A DNA stretch of 64,000 nucleotides from assembly GCF_036588685.1 (NCBI RefSeq), contig NC_086378.1, forward strand, positions 15,045,578 through 15,109,577. The letters run 5' to 3'. Every line of letters starts with the position of its first letter. Positions within the stretch are counted from its first letter, which is position 1. Below, piece by piece: positions 36,201 through 46,479 of the stretch. Position numbers and translations under genes: made by a program. Under the pieces are notes generated by a model. It did no database searches, had not been told where the DNA came from, and was given only the letters and a program-made list of their open reading frames with translations. The stretch comes from Mytilus trossulus (lineage: Eukaryota; Mollusca; Bivalvia; Mytilida; Mytilidae).

Positions 36201-38259
36201 ACTTTTGTAAAAAGGAAATTTATAAAATGACAATATAAATGATATTCACGTCAACACCGAAGTGCTGACTACTTGACTGGTGATGCCCTCGGGGACGAAA
36301 AGTATACCATACATGCATAACAAATGGGAAGCTAATGAAACGAGACTAGTAAAGAATACGGCAAATAAAATAAAATGCATTATAAACAAAAATCACTAAT
36401 GAAACAAAACATAAATGGTTAAAGTATTTTAAACGATGGGATAAACAAACAGGTCATATTTGTTGTATAATTACTTTATATTGTTTACAAACATTCAATC
36501 ATTGATGCATAATGCATATTCCAATACTATTATATAATTGTCGATTGAATTAAAAAGGCATTTAAATATTGTATAACATACTGATCAAGTTATTATTTTT
36601 CATCTAAATTTTGTTATGCGTGTACTTTTTGTCGAGCCTTCGACTTTAGTCGAAAAAGCGAGACTAAGCGTCGGTGTCGTCGGCGGCGTCAACAAATATT
36701 CACTCTGTGGTTAAAGTTTTTGAAATTTTAATAACTTTCTTAAACTATACTGGATTTCTACCAAACTTGGACAGAAGCTTGTTTATGATCAGTTTGCAGT
36801 TTGCAGTTAAAGTTTTCAAAACATTCATTAGATTTATTAACTATCCTAGATTTTTACCAAACTTAGACAGAAGCTTCTTACAATCATAAGATGGTATCAA
36901 GAGGATTTTTATTGATTTTTTTCCTCATTTTGGTTGAGCCCGCGATTTACAGCAAAAGTAGGCGAGACACTGGGTTCTGCGGAACAATTACAATTTTTTT
37001 CATGAAGTCATCAAGTAAATTAAAACAATGAATTCAAAATTAGATTGATACTAATAGAAAGAAAGAGAGAAAGATGGTTGATTAACAGTTGAAAAATAAA
37101 TTCCAGTATTATAGAACTACAATGTTCGTATGAAATAAAACAAACCACACCATTCCACCACAACAGACTTAAGAAATATCAATTAACAAATAGTGACTGA
37201 GTATTATTGGTTAATGCCATGTATAGCTGGGATGAACAATATTACCTACCAGACATACAGAGAATAACAGGCGGGCAGAAATCTCCATGTTCTTTGTATC
37301 CATACGCAGAAACCATAATATTATATTTACTGCTAACGCGTGATAATGATATTACATGACTGCAGGTGCGACCGCCTTTAAGACTTCTACAGCTATAGTT
37401 GATATCTAATTCATGTCTTTTGTATGCAACAATATACCCATGGACTGGCGGCTTACAATCCTTTTCTGGAATCTAAAATATATGAAACTATCTTTATTAT
37501 CAATTGTATAAGCAATGCATAATTATGACGCATTCGAATATATCTAACTAAAAGTGTATTTTCTAAAAATTCGCTGGAAAAGACTTTTTGGATTTGAAAT
37601 GTATCGTGTTATCCGGATGACATAGGACTGATCACTCTTATTCTTAACCTCTTACTCTTTAATTATCAGAAGTAATGCAAGACCTGCTGTCTTCGAAATA
37701 CAAAATTTGACGAATTTGCATTGATCACAATAAACGTAACAAACGTTCTGTGAACGAAAAGAAAACACTTCCAACGACAAACTACCAATATGCTCGTTCT
37801 TTAACAAATGAAACGGGGGACTTTTTTTTTATTCTGGTTCGCGAATATAGGTTACTAGTAACAGATAAGAACGTATGTTTTATGACATTCATAAAAAAAC
37901 ACAGAAGTTGAGAACTGGATACCATTTTGTAGGGAAACGAACATTAGTTAATATAAAAGAATGTAAATGCGTTTAGCAATACTTTTCAATATCTTTTATT
38001 CACTCATGCATTCACGTTGCAAAATTGGCCATATAACAAAACGTTGATGTTCACCTTTTTAATGTATCACCTATAATCAATGACTTGGTATGGGGTTCTA
38101 AGTAAGAATAACATTGACAATATATATATATATATATATATATACTTTATACATTTTGATATACAAAATTTAACATATGGTAACTCTTACAGTCCATTCT
38201 AAGTAAATACCGGTTCCTTCATCTGTTGGGCAAATCTTTAGAATACTAGGAACAAACAT
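30179..38259 (-). CDS. Three-domain fibronectin type III protein (5' end unresolved)
   Basis: Nine exons in transcript order: 38259-38191, 37472-37250, 35566-35522, 34650-34577, 33925-33703, 33181-33143, 32562-32489, 31326-31101, 30243-30179. The phases form a continuous frame of 345 residues. Each FN3 domain is a short exon (69-74 bp, ending in a Trp motif EWT, KWR or RWK, phase 0) plus a long exon (223-226 bp, starting IPEK, VPLD or IPDN and carrying GYIVAYKR or GYIVAFRK and a strand F tyrosine motif such as YEVKVAA). Linker exons of 45 and 39 bp separate the domains. FN3 domains mediate protein binding, often extracellularly, but no signal peptide or membrane helix is seen. The first exon begins with ATG just after an in-frame TAG, so it is either the true start or follows a weak acceptor. 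The basic C-terminal exon is the least certain part. Confidence 0.68.
31101..32562 (-). CDS. FN3 domain 3 exons
   Basis: Exons 32562-32489 (EPTFTPAITGICNVMGH...VRWK) and 31326-31101 (IPDNADMKNTDGYIVAFRKT...TYQVKVAAYNSLGCGQFTLP). YQVKVAAYNSLGCG is a textbook strand F/G. The donor at 31100 (GTTTGT) is weak but of a type used elsewhere in this locus. If it is not used, the frame ends at a stop at 31066 after LYFSHTHVFQ, an alternative C-terminus. Confidence 0.8.
31435..32295 (+). repeat. Dispersed-repeat block in the FN3 gene intron
   Basis: Contains TAGCCATGGCGTTGGCAGTT (31440), AACCAGGTTCAACCCACCAT (31890) and TGTGTGTGTTGCATTTTAAT and TGTTGTGTCGTTGTTCTCCT, then GAACAGCGGTATACTACTGT (32259). 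These are familiar mussel repeat phrases; CTGTGTGTGTTGC is itself duplicated (31979 and 32140). The small open frames here are repeat products. Confidence 0.6.
33703..34650 (-). CDS. FN3 domain 2 exons
   Basis: Exons 34650-34577 (ELLPKPKITKTK...LKWR) and 33925-33703 (VPLDVSNVIIEGYIVAYKRC...YEVKVAACANEGTGLFSVPV). The tryptophan of strand B/C, the GYIVAYKR strand C and the Y-x-V-x-A-x-N-x-x-G strand F region are classical FN3 features. A 45-bp linker exon (35566-35522) precedes it. Confidence 0.8.
34052..34140 (-). repeat. Partial copy of the TATGCCCCACCTACAATAG family
   Basis: The + strand reads AACAAGAGTGTGTCCATAAT and GTTCAGTGGACCGTGAAATT, the reverse complement of the right end of the 19644-20091 element. 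Confidence 0.7.
35205..35385 (-). repeat. Copy of the GGTACCAGGATTATAATTTAATACGCCAGACGCGC family
   Basis: The + strand shows the reverse phrases TGCTCTTCAACTTTGTACTT, CACTGATGAGTCTTATGTAG, ACGAAATGCGCGTC and CCTGGTACCTTTGATAACT. It lies in an FN3-gene intron. Confidence 0.8.
36013..36300 (+). repeat. Copy of the GGTACCAGGATTATAATTTAATACGCCAGACGCGC family with internal deletion
   Basis: Starts AAAGGTACCAGGCTTAAAAT, lacks the GCCAGACGCGC segment, and ends GATGCCCTCGGGGACGAAAA. It lies in an FN3-gene intron. Confidence 0.75.
36628..36985 (+). repeat. Hairpin-ended repeat (GTCGAGCCTTCGACTTTAGTCG family), + copy
   Basis: Starts TTTTTGTCGAGCCTTCGACT and ends GGCGAGACACTGGGTTCTGC. Its left end holds the hairpin TTCGAC-TTTA-GTCGAA. 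An inverted copy with more internal units is at 40862-41532, so together they form a large inverted repeat about 4 kb apart that encloses the domain 1 exons of the FN3 gene. Confidence 0.8.
37250..38259 (-). CDS. FN3 domain 1 exons
   Basis: Exons 38259-38191 (MFVPSILKICPTDEG...LEWT) and 37472-37250 (IPEKDCKPPVHGYIVAYKRH...). It has extra cysteines compared with a usual FN3 domain, and the F-strand motif is YNIMVSAYGY. The short exon is 69 bp against 74 bp in the other two domains and starts in phase 0, not phase 1. That is why I doubt the exon's 5' edge. Candidate upstream exons with good donors end at 38565 (stops in all frames, so non-coding if real) and 39272 (MDMTCALITLDT then phase 1, which does not fit). 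Confidence 0.6.
38120..38144. repeat. (TA)n microsatellite
   Basis: About 25 bp of uninterrupted TA dinucleotides in the FN3 gene, between its first two predicted coding exons. Confidence 0.9.
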
Positions 38260-39366
38260 CTACAAATTATAATATTTAAATATTTATTTATTTTTTATTA
38301 TGAATACCATATAATATTTGGTAGTATTGCCAATGAGATTTCAATTCACCAGCGACTTAATGATAGCAACTTTATGTCACCGTTCAGCATTCAATAACAA
38401 AATGATCACAAATAAGAGAAATATATCTGGTATCATTGGAATATTTTAAATTTTTTCTTTACGTTGTATTTAAAAAATAACTTCAATCGAAACAAATAGG
38501 TTAATTTGTTTATTTAGAATTAGATTTTCAGTCATAAATTCGACCGAAAGAACAATTGTCTTACCTTTACACGAAGTTTTGTGATTTAATCCATGTTGCA
38601 ATATTCACAAGGTTACAGAACCATCAATTAATGTTCCACCTAAATACACCATTTAGCATTTAAATATTCCGGAATGCATTGTACTAATATATGTGTGACT
38701 TGGTCAAAGTCAATATATTTACTGTAATTCATTTTAAACGTCTTTAGTCATTACTGAATCCTTTCATAGGATTATATCTAATAACAATAAATATCCAGTC
38801 TATTGGACCGGACTGCAATATAATACTTTAATTCGATCACTATTTAAATATCAACTGATTGTATATCATATAAATCAATTGACCACAATTATTGGGATCT
38901 TTTGTTTCTTCATAACACGTTGAAGGAAGTATGTTGAAATAATTGAATAATGTTGAAAGGATTAAATCATTTTGATTGAAGAAAATGACTTCAATAGCGA
39001 TTTTCTACGATTATTAAAATGTTGCAGCTGGGTTTTGTCTTATCAGTTATATCTTTCAACGAATATTTGTTTCTTCAAATTTGACCACTATATGTGTATA
39101 CTTCATTTATGATATACCTTGACATTTTATAATTCTGATATTCTTCATTCTAAAACTACAAAGGACAGTGTTACTAAATAGTGACGACATTTAATCCAAG
39201 GCAGGACTACTATATAGCTAGCACTAAGTGGATCCATTCGTATACTCTTCAAATCCTACACGATAAATTACCTGTATCCAGTGTTATCAATGCACACGTC
39301 ATGTCCATACACTTATGGTTACAAAACAACCTATCATTTATAACGTTATAAATGTAATTGGAAAAC

Positions 39367-39692
39367 AAAGGTACCTTGATTATAATTTAATACGCCAGAC
39401 GCGCGTTCCGTCTACATAAGAATCATCAGTTACGCTCAGATCAAAATAGTTATAAAAAAAGCCAAACAAGTACAAAGTTGAACAGCATTGAGCACCCTAA
39501 ATTGCAAATAATAGTGCCAAATACGGCTAAGGTAATATATTCCTAGGATAAGAAAATCCTTAGTTTTTCGATAAATTCAAATTTTTGTAAACAGGAAATT
39601 TATAAAATGACCACATAATTGATATTCATGTCAACACCGAAGTGCTGACTACTGCGTTGGTGATACCCTCGGGGACGAAACGTCTAAACGAG
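39367..39692 (+). repeat. Full-length copy of the GGTACCAGGATTATAATTTAATACGCCAGACGCGC family
   Basis: Starts AAAGGTACCTTGATTATAAT, includes ACGCCAGACGCGCGTTCCGT and CCAAACAAGTACAAAGTTGA, and ends CCCTCGGGGACGAAACGTC. This is the cleanest uninterrupted copy in the window. Confidence 0.85.
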
Positions 39693-39994
39693 ACGTCCAT
39701 TTCTTTTTTGTATCCATTATACTGCTCATTTAACGCCAACATTTCATTGTGTGAGCTTTTAAAAAAATAGAACCAATATATTTATGCTGCAATTAGTAGA
39801 TTGCATTTAAAAATGGCTAAGCCTTATGTTTATGCTTTCCGTTATTCCATAATAAACCAGGTATATCAACTCAAAACTAAGCTTATATGTTCATTTTGAT
39901 ATGAACTTTTTTTTAACTTATATGCCTAAAAAGGTTTTGACCACAATTGTCAGTTTCACCGAATATAGTAATGGGATGAGACATTCGTACATTA

Positions 39995-40150
39995 CTCTCG
40001 GGTTAAAGTGTTAGGTGAAGGAGGTTAACCATGAAGTTGTAGTTGCATCAACTTGAAACAAGTGTTCATCATGGTGTGCACAATTTTTATTATATGCCAA
40101 AGTCAGGTTTCGATTTCATTGAAAATGTGAGTGGGACATCGTGTCCTATG
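39995..40150 (+). repeat. Diverged copy of the TATGCCCCACCTACAATAG family
   Basis: The phrases GGTTAAAGTGTTAGGTGAAG, GCATCAACTTGAAACAAGTG, ATGCCAAAGTCAGGTTTCGA and GTGAGTGGGACATCGTGTCC follow the order of the 19644-20091 element but with many differences. Confidence 0.5.
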
Positions 40151-40861
40151 AATTGTCATTGATATGATATTATGTGAGTGGAGCACACAGGACCTGTTGT
40201 TCGACTTGAATTATCCTAAGTTTACAATGCCCTTATTGATTTGAACTTTTGTAACTATTTTCCTTTGAAGGTTCATTTGATATACTTCAACTAATATAAA
40301 ACAAATAGAGAAAAGATAAATATGTCGCTAGTGTGCAATGAAAACTGAATAGTTAATCATATTCTTGAATGGCGAAACAAGAATAAGTTTACAGAAATGG
40401 TTAACAAAATATACAAAGGGGGTGTTGACACACATTATTACTCGTGTTTCTGTAGTACAAATTTCGAAATTCAACCTTCCTTACGAAATCTGATTTCAGA
40501 TTCTCTAAAAAGTTGAAACATTGTGGGTGTCTTCAAGTTTATAACTGTTCTTATATGTTATACTGATCAATCAATGTTTTGTTTTCAGTGTTATTTATAC
40601 CAGACACTTTCCTTGCTTGTAAAATTCCCGACGTACGTCTTATATAAGGTTTATGGTTAACCATTCTAATTACAAAAGTTTTTATCTTCACATGCTTTTG
40701 CCAACCAAGCAAATCACATGTAAGTAGAAATAAACTGGCTGTTGGGATATTGTTGTTTAATAGTTAATTAGCCGGTAAGATAGACCTGGCTTGTGGCTTG
40801 TACTCGGGTAAATGATTGCACAGTTTCATAATTGTTTGTCGATTTAGATAAAAATTTGTAA

Positions 40862-41532
40862 GGGTTCCGCGGAACCCAGTGTCTCGCCTACTTTTCCTGT
40901 AAATCGCTGGCTCAACAAAAATGAGGAAAAAAAATCAATAAAATTTTTCCTCTTGATACCATCTTATGATTGTAAGAAGTTTCTGTCTAAGTTTGGTAAA
41001 AATCTAGGATAGTTAATAAATCTAATGAATATTTTGAAAATTTAAATGCAAACTGTATGTAATGTTAACTTAAAGAAAATCTAAGTCCATTTAAAAATAA
41101 AAATACAGAAAAAATAGTTATCTTTTTACAAAGTTTCTTCTGGATACTATTTTATGATCATAAATAAGCTTCTGTCCAAGTTTGGTACACACCCAGGATA
41201 GTTTAAGAAAGTTATTAAAATTTTAAAAACTTTAACCACAGAGTGAATGTTATGTTTCCCCGCAAAAAAAACTAAGTCCATTTAAAAGTAAAATACGGAA
41301 AAAATGGAATTTTATTTTACAAAATTTACTACTGGATACTATCTTATGATCATAAACAAGCTTCTGTCCAAGTTTGGTAGAAATCCAGTATAGTTTAAGA
41401 AAGTTATTAAAATTTCAAAAACTTTAACCACAGAGTGAATATTTGTTGACGCCGCTGACGACACCGACGCCGACGGAATGTAGGATCGCTTAGTCTCGCT
41501 TTTTCGACTAAAGTCGAAGGCTCGACAAAAAT
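40862..41532 (-). repeat. Hairpin-ended repeat (GTCGAGCCTTCGACTTTAGTCG family), inverted copy
   Basis: On the + strand it opens with a perfect 16-bp palindrome GGGTTCCGCGGAACCC (40862-40877). It contains three units of about 190 bp starting near AAGTTTGGTA (40990, 41175, 41368) and ends CTAAAGTCGAAGGCTCGACA. It is the reverse of 36628-36985. Confidence 0.85.
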
Positions 41533-41554
41533 GTACATATTGCTGTATGACACC

Positions 41555-41722
41555 ACTTTCCTATATACTAAATTTTTGGAATTTTGGACCCTCAGTGCTC
41601 TTCAACTTCGTACTTGTTTGGCTTTAAAAATATTTTGATGTGAGCGTCACTGATGAATCTTATGTAGACGAAACGCACGTGTGGCGTACAAAATTATAAT
41701 CATGATACCTTTGATAACTAAT
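41555..41722 (-). repeat. Copy of the GGTACCAGGATTATAATTTAATACGCCAGACGCGC family
   Basis: The + strand reads GTGCTCTTCAACTTCGTACT, GAGCGTCACTGATGAATCTT and ATGTAGACGAAACGCACGTG, then GATACCTTTGATAACT. Confidence 0.8.
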
Positions 41723-41907
41723 TAGACGGGCGAACAAATTACACCCCTACCACTATATATTCTGCATAAAAATAAAGAGTTAAATAATTCTGTACTACTT
41801 TTATGTCAATATTTTAAAAGAGTATTTTTATTTTTTTTCCCATTCACTGTATATATGCAATTCAGAATAATATATAATTGTCTACTTTTTCTGTGCTATC
41901 TTGCATC

Positions 41908-42577
41908 TTAAGGATGTACACCTTTGAGGAGCCAAACATTTCTAGAATTAAACTTTTTTTCTTAACCTGATTTTTGGGTTTAAAAGACTATAACAAAATA
42001 ATTGGCGAAGAAAAAGTGATATGGTGGTGCACTTCTTTTTTCGCTACAGCCCTTTGAAAATGCCCAATTTTGATCTATTATCGTGGAAAAAATCACAATT
42101 CCCAATTAAACTTTTTTTCATACTTTCTAGAAAGATGATGTGGACCAATCTGAATAAATTTTACTTAAAAAAACTATAGGTAGGTGTTAATATAAGAAAG
42201 TTTTATCATATTTTGACGCTTTTTTGAGAACAAAATGCATATTATTTCTACTTTTTTGTTATAAATGATTGAAAACATACATATCTAAGAAATTTGAAAA
42301 GACCAAAATGATATGGGATGTACACGATTCTTGTAAAATCATTTTTTGTATCCCATACCCATTTTTGGCTAAAAATGCTGATCTGATTGGTCGCAAAATT
42401 TGAAAACGCGATTACTCAAAAACCGTTCATTGTAAAAACACAATTTTTTCACAGAGTTATGTTTGATTAAAATATTTTTAAAATTCATTGATATTTTCCA
42501 CTCGTAACACATGTTTGGGAAATAATTCAAGAACGAGATTTCAACGAGACTGAAAAGTCAGAAGAATACATCCTTAA
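41908..42577. mobile_element. 670-bp TTAA-bounded inverted-repeat element (MITE-like)
   Basis: TTAAGGATGTAC at 41908-41919 is mirrored by TACATCCTTAA at 42567-42577. TTAA is present at both outer edges, as expected for a piggyBac-style TTAA target duplication. The interior is AT-rich and has no transposase frame. The boundary motif is seen; class assignment is inference. Confidence 0.6.
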
Positions 42578-45367
42578 GTAAAAGCATTGGGAGATCGAAA
42601 ATAAATTAACATAATTAGAAAATAATATGGCTTCATTATTCTATCCCCAAAAAAATATGCCCAAATACATTTATTTTTGTATTGTTTCGAATGGTGTCTT
42701 ATATTTTAAATTTTTAGTCATTTTTCCATGTTTCAAGTTTCCATTTTGATCAGCAACATTCCAACATCTCCCTGCCAAGAACATATATCTCCTATTTGAT
42801 ACAATATAGCAGGGCTTTCCTGTCCTTTATAAGAAGTAAAATAACAAAAATAACAACCTCCAAGGAAAATTCAAAACAGAAAGTCCCTTATCAAATGACA
42901 AAATAAAAAGCTCAACAAATCAAACTGTCATATTTGTAACTTGTTACAAGCATTTACTTATATAGAATATGGTGGATTTAACCTGTTTTATAGCTAGCTT
43001 AAACTCTCAATTGTATGAGTCACATAGAATTCCATTATATTAACAACAATGTGTGAGCAAAACAAAGACATGAAGAATTATAATGTGAAAAATTAGGGTG
43101 CAGTGGTCAAGATTGTATTATAATGTATTGTCCTCTTAATCACTGAAGAAGGAAGCTATTAATGATTAATTCATCCCTCCATTTTTTTTGACGTTTTAAG
43201 GGTTAGGCTGACTATAACTGAATATCTGTTTCACACATGATCATGAATATATTTCAAATATCAACTTTGCTAGTCTTGTATTATTTTAATTTTTTGTTTC
43301 TTGTGTACAATTTGGAAATTAGTATGGCGTTCATTATCACTGAACTAGTATATATTTGTTTAGGGGCCAACTGAAGGATGCCTCCGGGTGCCGGAATTTC
43401 TCGCTACATTGAAGACCTGTTGGTGACCTTCTGCTGTTGTTTTTTTCTTTTGTCGGGTTGTTGTCTCTTTGACACATTTCCCATTTCCATTCTCAATTTT
43501 ATTCAATCTCATCTTCTTTTTCTCTCTTTTCACATCATTGAATAGGACTTTAAAATTTTGTACTTGCCACGAGAAACATGATGTTACACATGTGGAGCAG
43601 GAACTGCTTACACAAGTGTCCATAGTACCCGAGTTCACACCTGGTTTCTATGGTGTTAACCTTGTTTAATTTTCAGTTTTCTATTTTAGTGTTTGTGATT
43701 TATGTCTTATCTTTTTTTTGTCATGATGTTGCATGTTTTTCTTCTATTTATAGCCTTTTTTTATATTTCCCCTTGGTATTGTCTGCCCTTTTTTAACACT
43801 GTGAAACACTGGTCTTAAAGACCTCTTTCTTGAAATTACCAACAAACACATGTTTAAAATCTAATTGAAAAATAGAGATTTTATTAAAGAAATATATATC
43901 AAAACAAAATATTTTAAACAATACATAAAGTTATCACAACAGTAGGTATATATCACAGTAAGGTTTATAATTTTTAACAGTATACTGAAATTAAATACAT
44001 GCAATTTATAGAAACAAGACTATTTCTTTATTCTTAAATATATAATAAATTTGTTTTTCAAAAATTGTCTCAAATATTGTAAAATAAATTTTAGTTTCAT
44101 CTGAGAAAAATAAAGGACATAAGATCATTAATTAAGTTAATATGTCTAATTATTAAAATATTCTCAAGACATAAGAATAGATTTTGGTGTAGTAAGAAAT
44201 AGCATACTAAAAACTTTTACATCTATAAATCAATTTGTGATTGTAGATTTTACAACTAGGCACAGTGGGTACTGGATACTTGGCAGGGACTAAATCCTAA
44301 CTTTGATATACCACAAGTGGGACAATTTTAAATTTGTAATAACAAACTACCCTAGATGAAGACTTTCCTCTATTCGATGTTCTTTGGTGTGTATATTTCA
44401 CAACTTATAGGTTGCTAGAATATGTTCCAGCACAGCTGACTTTATTTTGCCTACCCTTGTACAGTCACAAATGGTGTTTTAAAAAAGTTACAGATATCAC
44501 AGACTTTAGAATACTTCCAATTTTCAATCCTTTTCAGCATCTTAATTTTAAATAATTGTCTCTCGTAATATAGTAATACTAGATTGTATTTAACACCCTA
44601 CCATTTATCTTTATGTTGTAATTAGAACTATAACATAGAATATACCTTTAAACTGGTTTTTTTACATCTTTCAACGTCATAGTAATATTTATTGTCATAG
44701 TTAAATACAAAATAAAATTAAATAGTTTGTCCTTGCCAGCAAGGTCAAGTAGAAAGATTCTGAATCAAAAATGTAAGTCAAAAACTTTTGTCAACAAAAC
44801 AGCAAACAAAGAAATAAATACAAGATAAATAATAAATACAAAAGCTTATATACATTAACTATAACTAACAATATAAAAAACAATACACAAAATTCTTTTT
44901 TAATTAGAAAACTTTAAAAAAAAATATCAAAAATATTTAAAAAAAAAATAACATCAGTGATGGCACAACATTTCCTAATTGCAAAATAATTAATCTAGGA
45001 CTAAATAAAATACAATCAGTAATAAGTCAATGTAAAGAAATATAAAAATATATATTATAACTGGACGGATCATCAGATTATATCAATAAATTTTATCTTT
45101 AAATAAATACTCATGTGTCTTAAAAAAAATAATGAAATATTCCAAAACGATGTTTTCAATTTATCTATTCAAAAATGAATTTATCAGCATATTTTGTAAA
45201 CACAGTATGTTCTCTGTGGGTGACAGTTATTACCACATTATTAATTTCATCCCCCGCCCCAAAAAAATTTATTAAGTTAACAATTTTATGTTTGCCCTTT
45301 TCAGTCTTAATGTGTTATAACAATTTTCAGTCTTTATATGTTATAAAAAGAAAAATCTAGCAAGTCT
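42578..45367. other. Intergenic DNA and probable 3' UTR of the fibrocystin-L gene
   Basis: From 43360 to 43505 there is a dispersed repeat (ATGCCTCCGGGTGCCGGAAT, then TTGTCTCTTTGACACATTTC). From about 43860 to 45367 the DNA is very AT-rich without frames and probably includes the 3' UTR of the - strand gene. A - strand AATAAA lies near 43880, and others are possible closer to the stop. Confidence 0.45.
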
Positions 45368-46479
45368 TTAGAAGTCGAGAGGAAGAGGAGCTACTGGGGA
45401 CTTCTTTCCATGGTAATAACCAAAATCCAGATTAGTAGACTTGGGAGCAGCTGATTTGTCATTGGATGTTATACTCATAAATGATTTCTCCCTGAACAGT
45501 ATGCTGTCTACATCTCTACTATAATACTCATGCTTCAAATCTAAAAGAAAATACAATTATTGTTAAAAAAAACCACACTCTTCATTTAAAGAATATACAT
45601 CAGGCATGACAGTGAACATTTTCCAAGTTAATTGTCTTTAAAAAAATACATAAAAATCAGTTGATAACATTTTTAAACAAGAATGTGTCCATAGTATCAT
45701 TTTCTATGTTCAGTGGACCATGAATTTGGGGTCAAAACTCCAATTTGACATTAAAATTATAAAGATCATATCATAAGACTTCAACTTCATCAAAAAATAG
45801 CTGGACCAAAAACTTTAACCTGAAGTGGGACAGATGGAAAGACAAACTGACCCACAGACTGAAAAACATAATGCCCAGACAAGTTGACCAACAGACCGAA
45901 ATACATAATTCCCCTATGGGGGTATAAAAATCAAATCTGCTGTATCTTTCTATCCCTAATTGACTAGATTTATATATGATTGTCAGTTTCTTAACCAAAG
46001 TTTGAAGTACTTTTTTGGGACTCTGGATTCCTCCACAATTAAAAACTAACCCCCGCAAAATAGCTCAACATTGATGAAAGTGGCTTTAAATACCAATCAA
46101 TCAATATTTCAACCTCATATTATCAGTGAACTTACATTTTTTTTAAAGGTTTAAACATAGCACATATACATGAATTTTATTAACACAAAAAATTGTAAAA
46201 CCTATTTGTGCAAGTTTTAGGCCAAATAATGAGGACTCTCAGCCTATGTATTGTTTTGTAATCTGATCTTATATCTTCTCTTCATGTTATAATCTAGATT
46301 CCAAAATATTTTTTTGGGCTGGTTTTTTTACAAATTGACATACCTGCAGTTTTAGTCTTTGGAACGACTTTACATTTCCACAGGCAACAGAAGATAATCA
46401 ACGCAAGAAGAGCTACACCAATCATAGCACAGGCTATAATTATGGCCAGCATAAAATCTTTCTTCTCGTCATCAGATTC
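45368..46479 (-). CDS. PKHD1L1: PKHD1L1-like: transmembrane helix and cytoplasmic tail
   Basis: Exon 46479-46344 starts ESDDEKKDF and encodes the helix MLAIIIACAMIGVALLALII, then CCLWKCK, a cysteine/lysine stop-transfer segment. Exon 45540-45368 encodes LKHEYYSRDVDSILFREKSF and ends SPVAPLPLDF before TAA. The tail is about 68 residues and contains an EYYS tyrosine motif. This confirms type I membrane topology and the true C-terminus. Confidence 0.9.

Larger units (their letters stand above)
38260..41907. other. Upstream region of the FN3 gene: no firm exon, several repeats
   Basis: Apart from two candidate splice donors on the - strand (at 38565 and 39272) I find no coding exon. It carries copies of three dispersed families, at 39367-39692, 39995-40150, 40862-41532 and 41555-41722. 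A promoter for the FN3 gene should lie here, but none is recognisable. Confidence 0.45.

Noticed and set aside
36674-36889. 71-codon frame on the + strand
   Set aside because: Lies within the hairpin-ended repeat, and its two similar halves reflect the repeat's tandem units.
38565-38654. Possible - strand exon with a good donor upstream of the FN3 gene
   Set aside because: Stop codons in all three frames, so it cannot be coding; at most a non-coding leader exon.
39272-39308. Possible - strand first exon (MDMTCALITLDT) for the FN3 gene
   Set aside because: It ends in phase 1, but the next predicted exon begins in phase 0 after an in-frame stop, so the two do not join.
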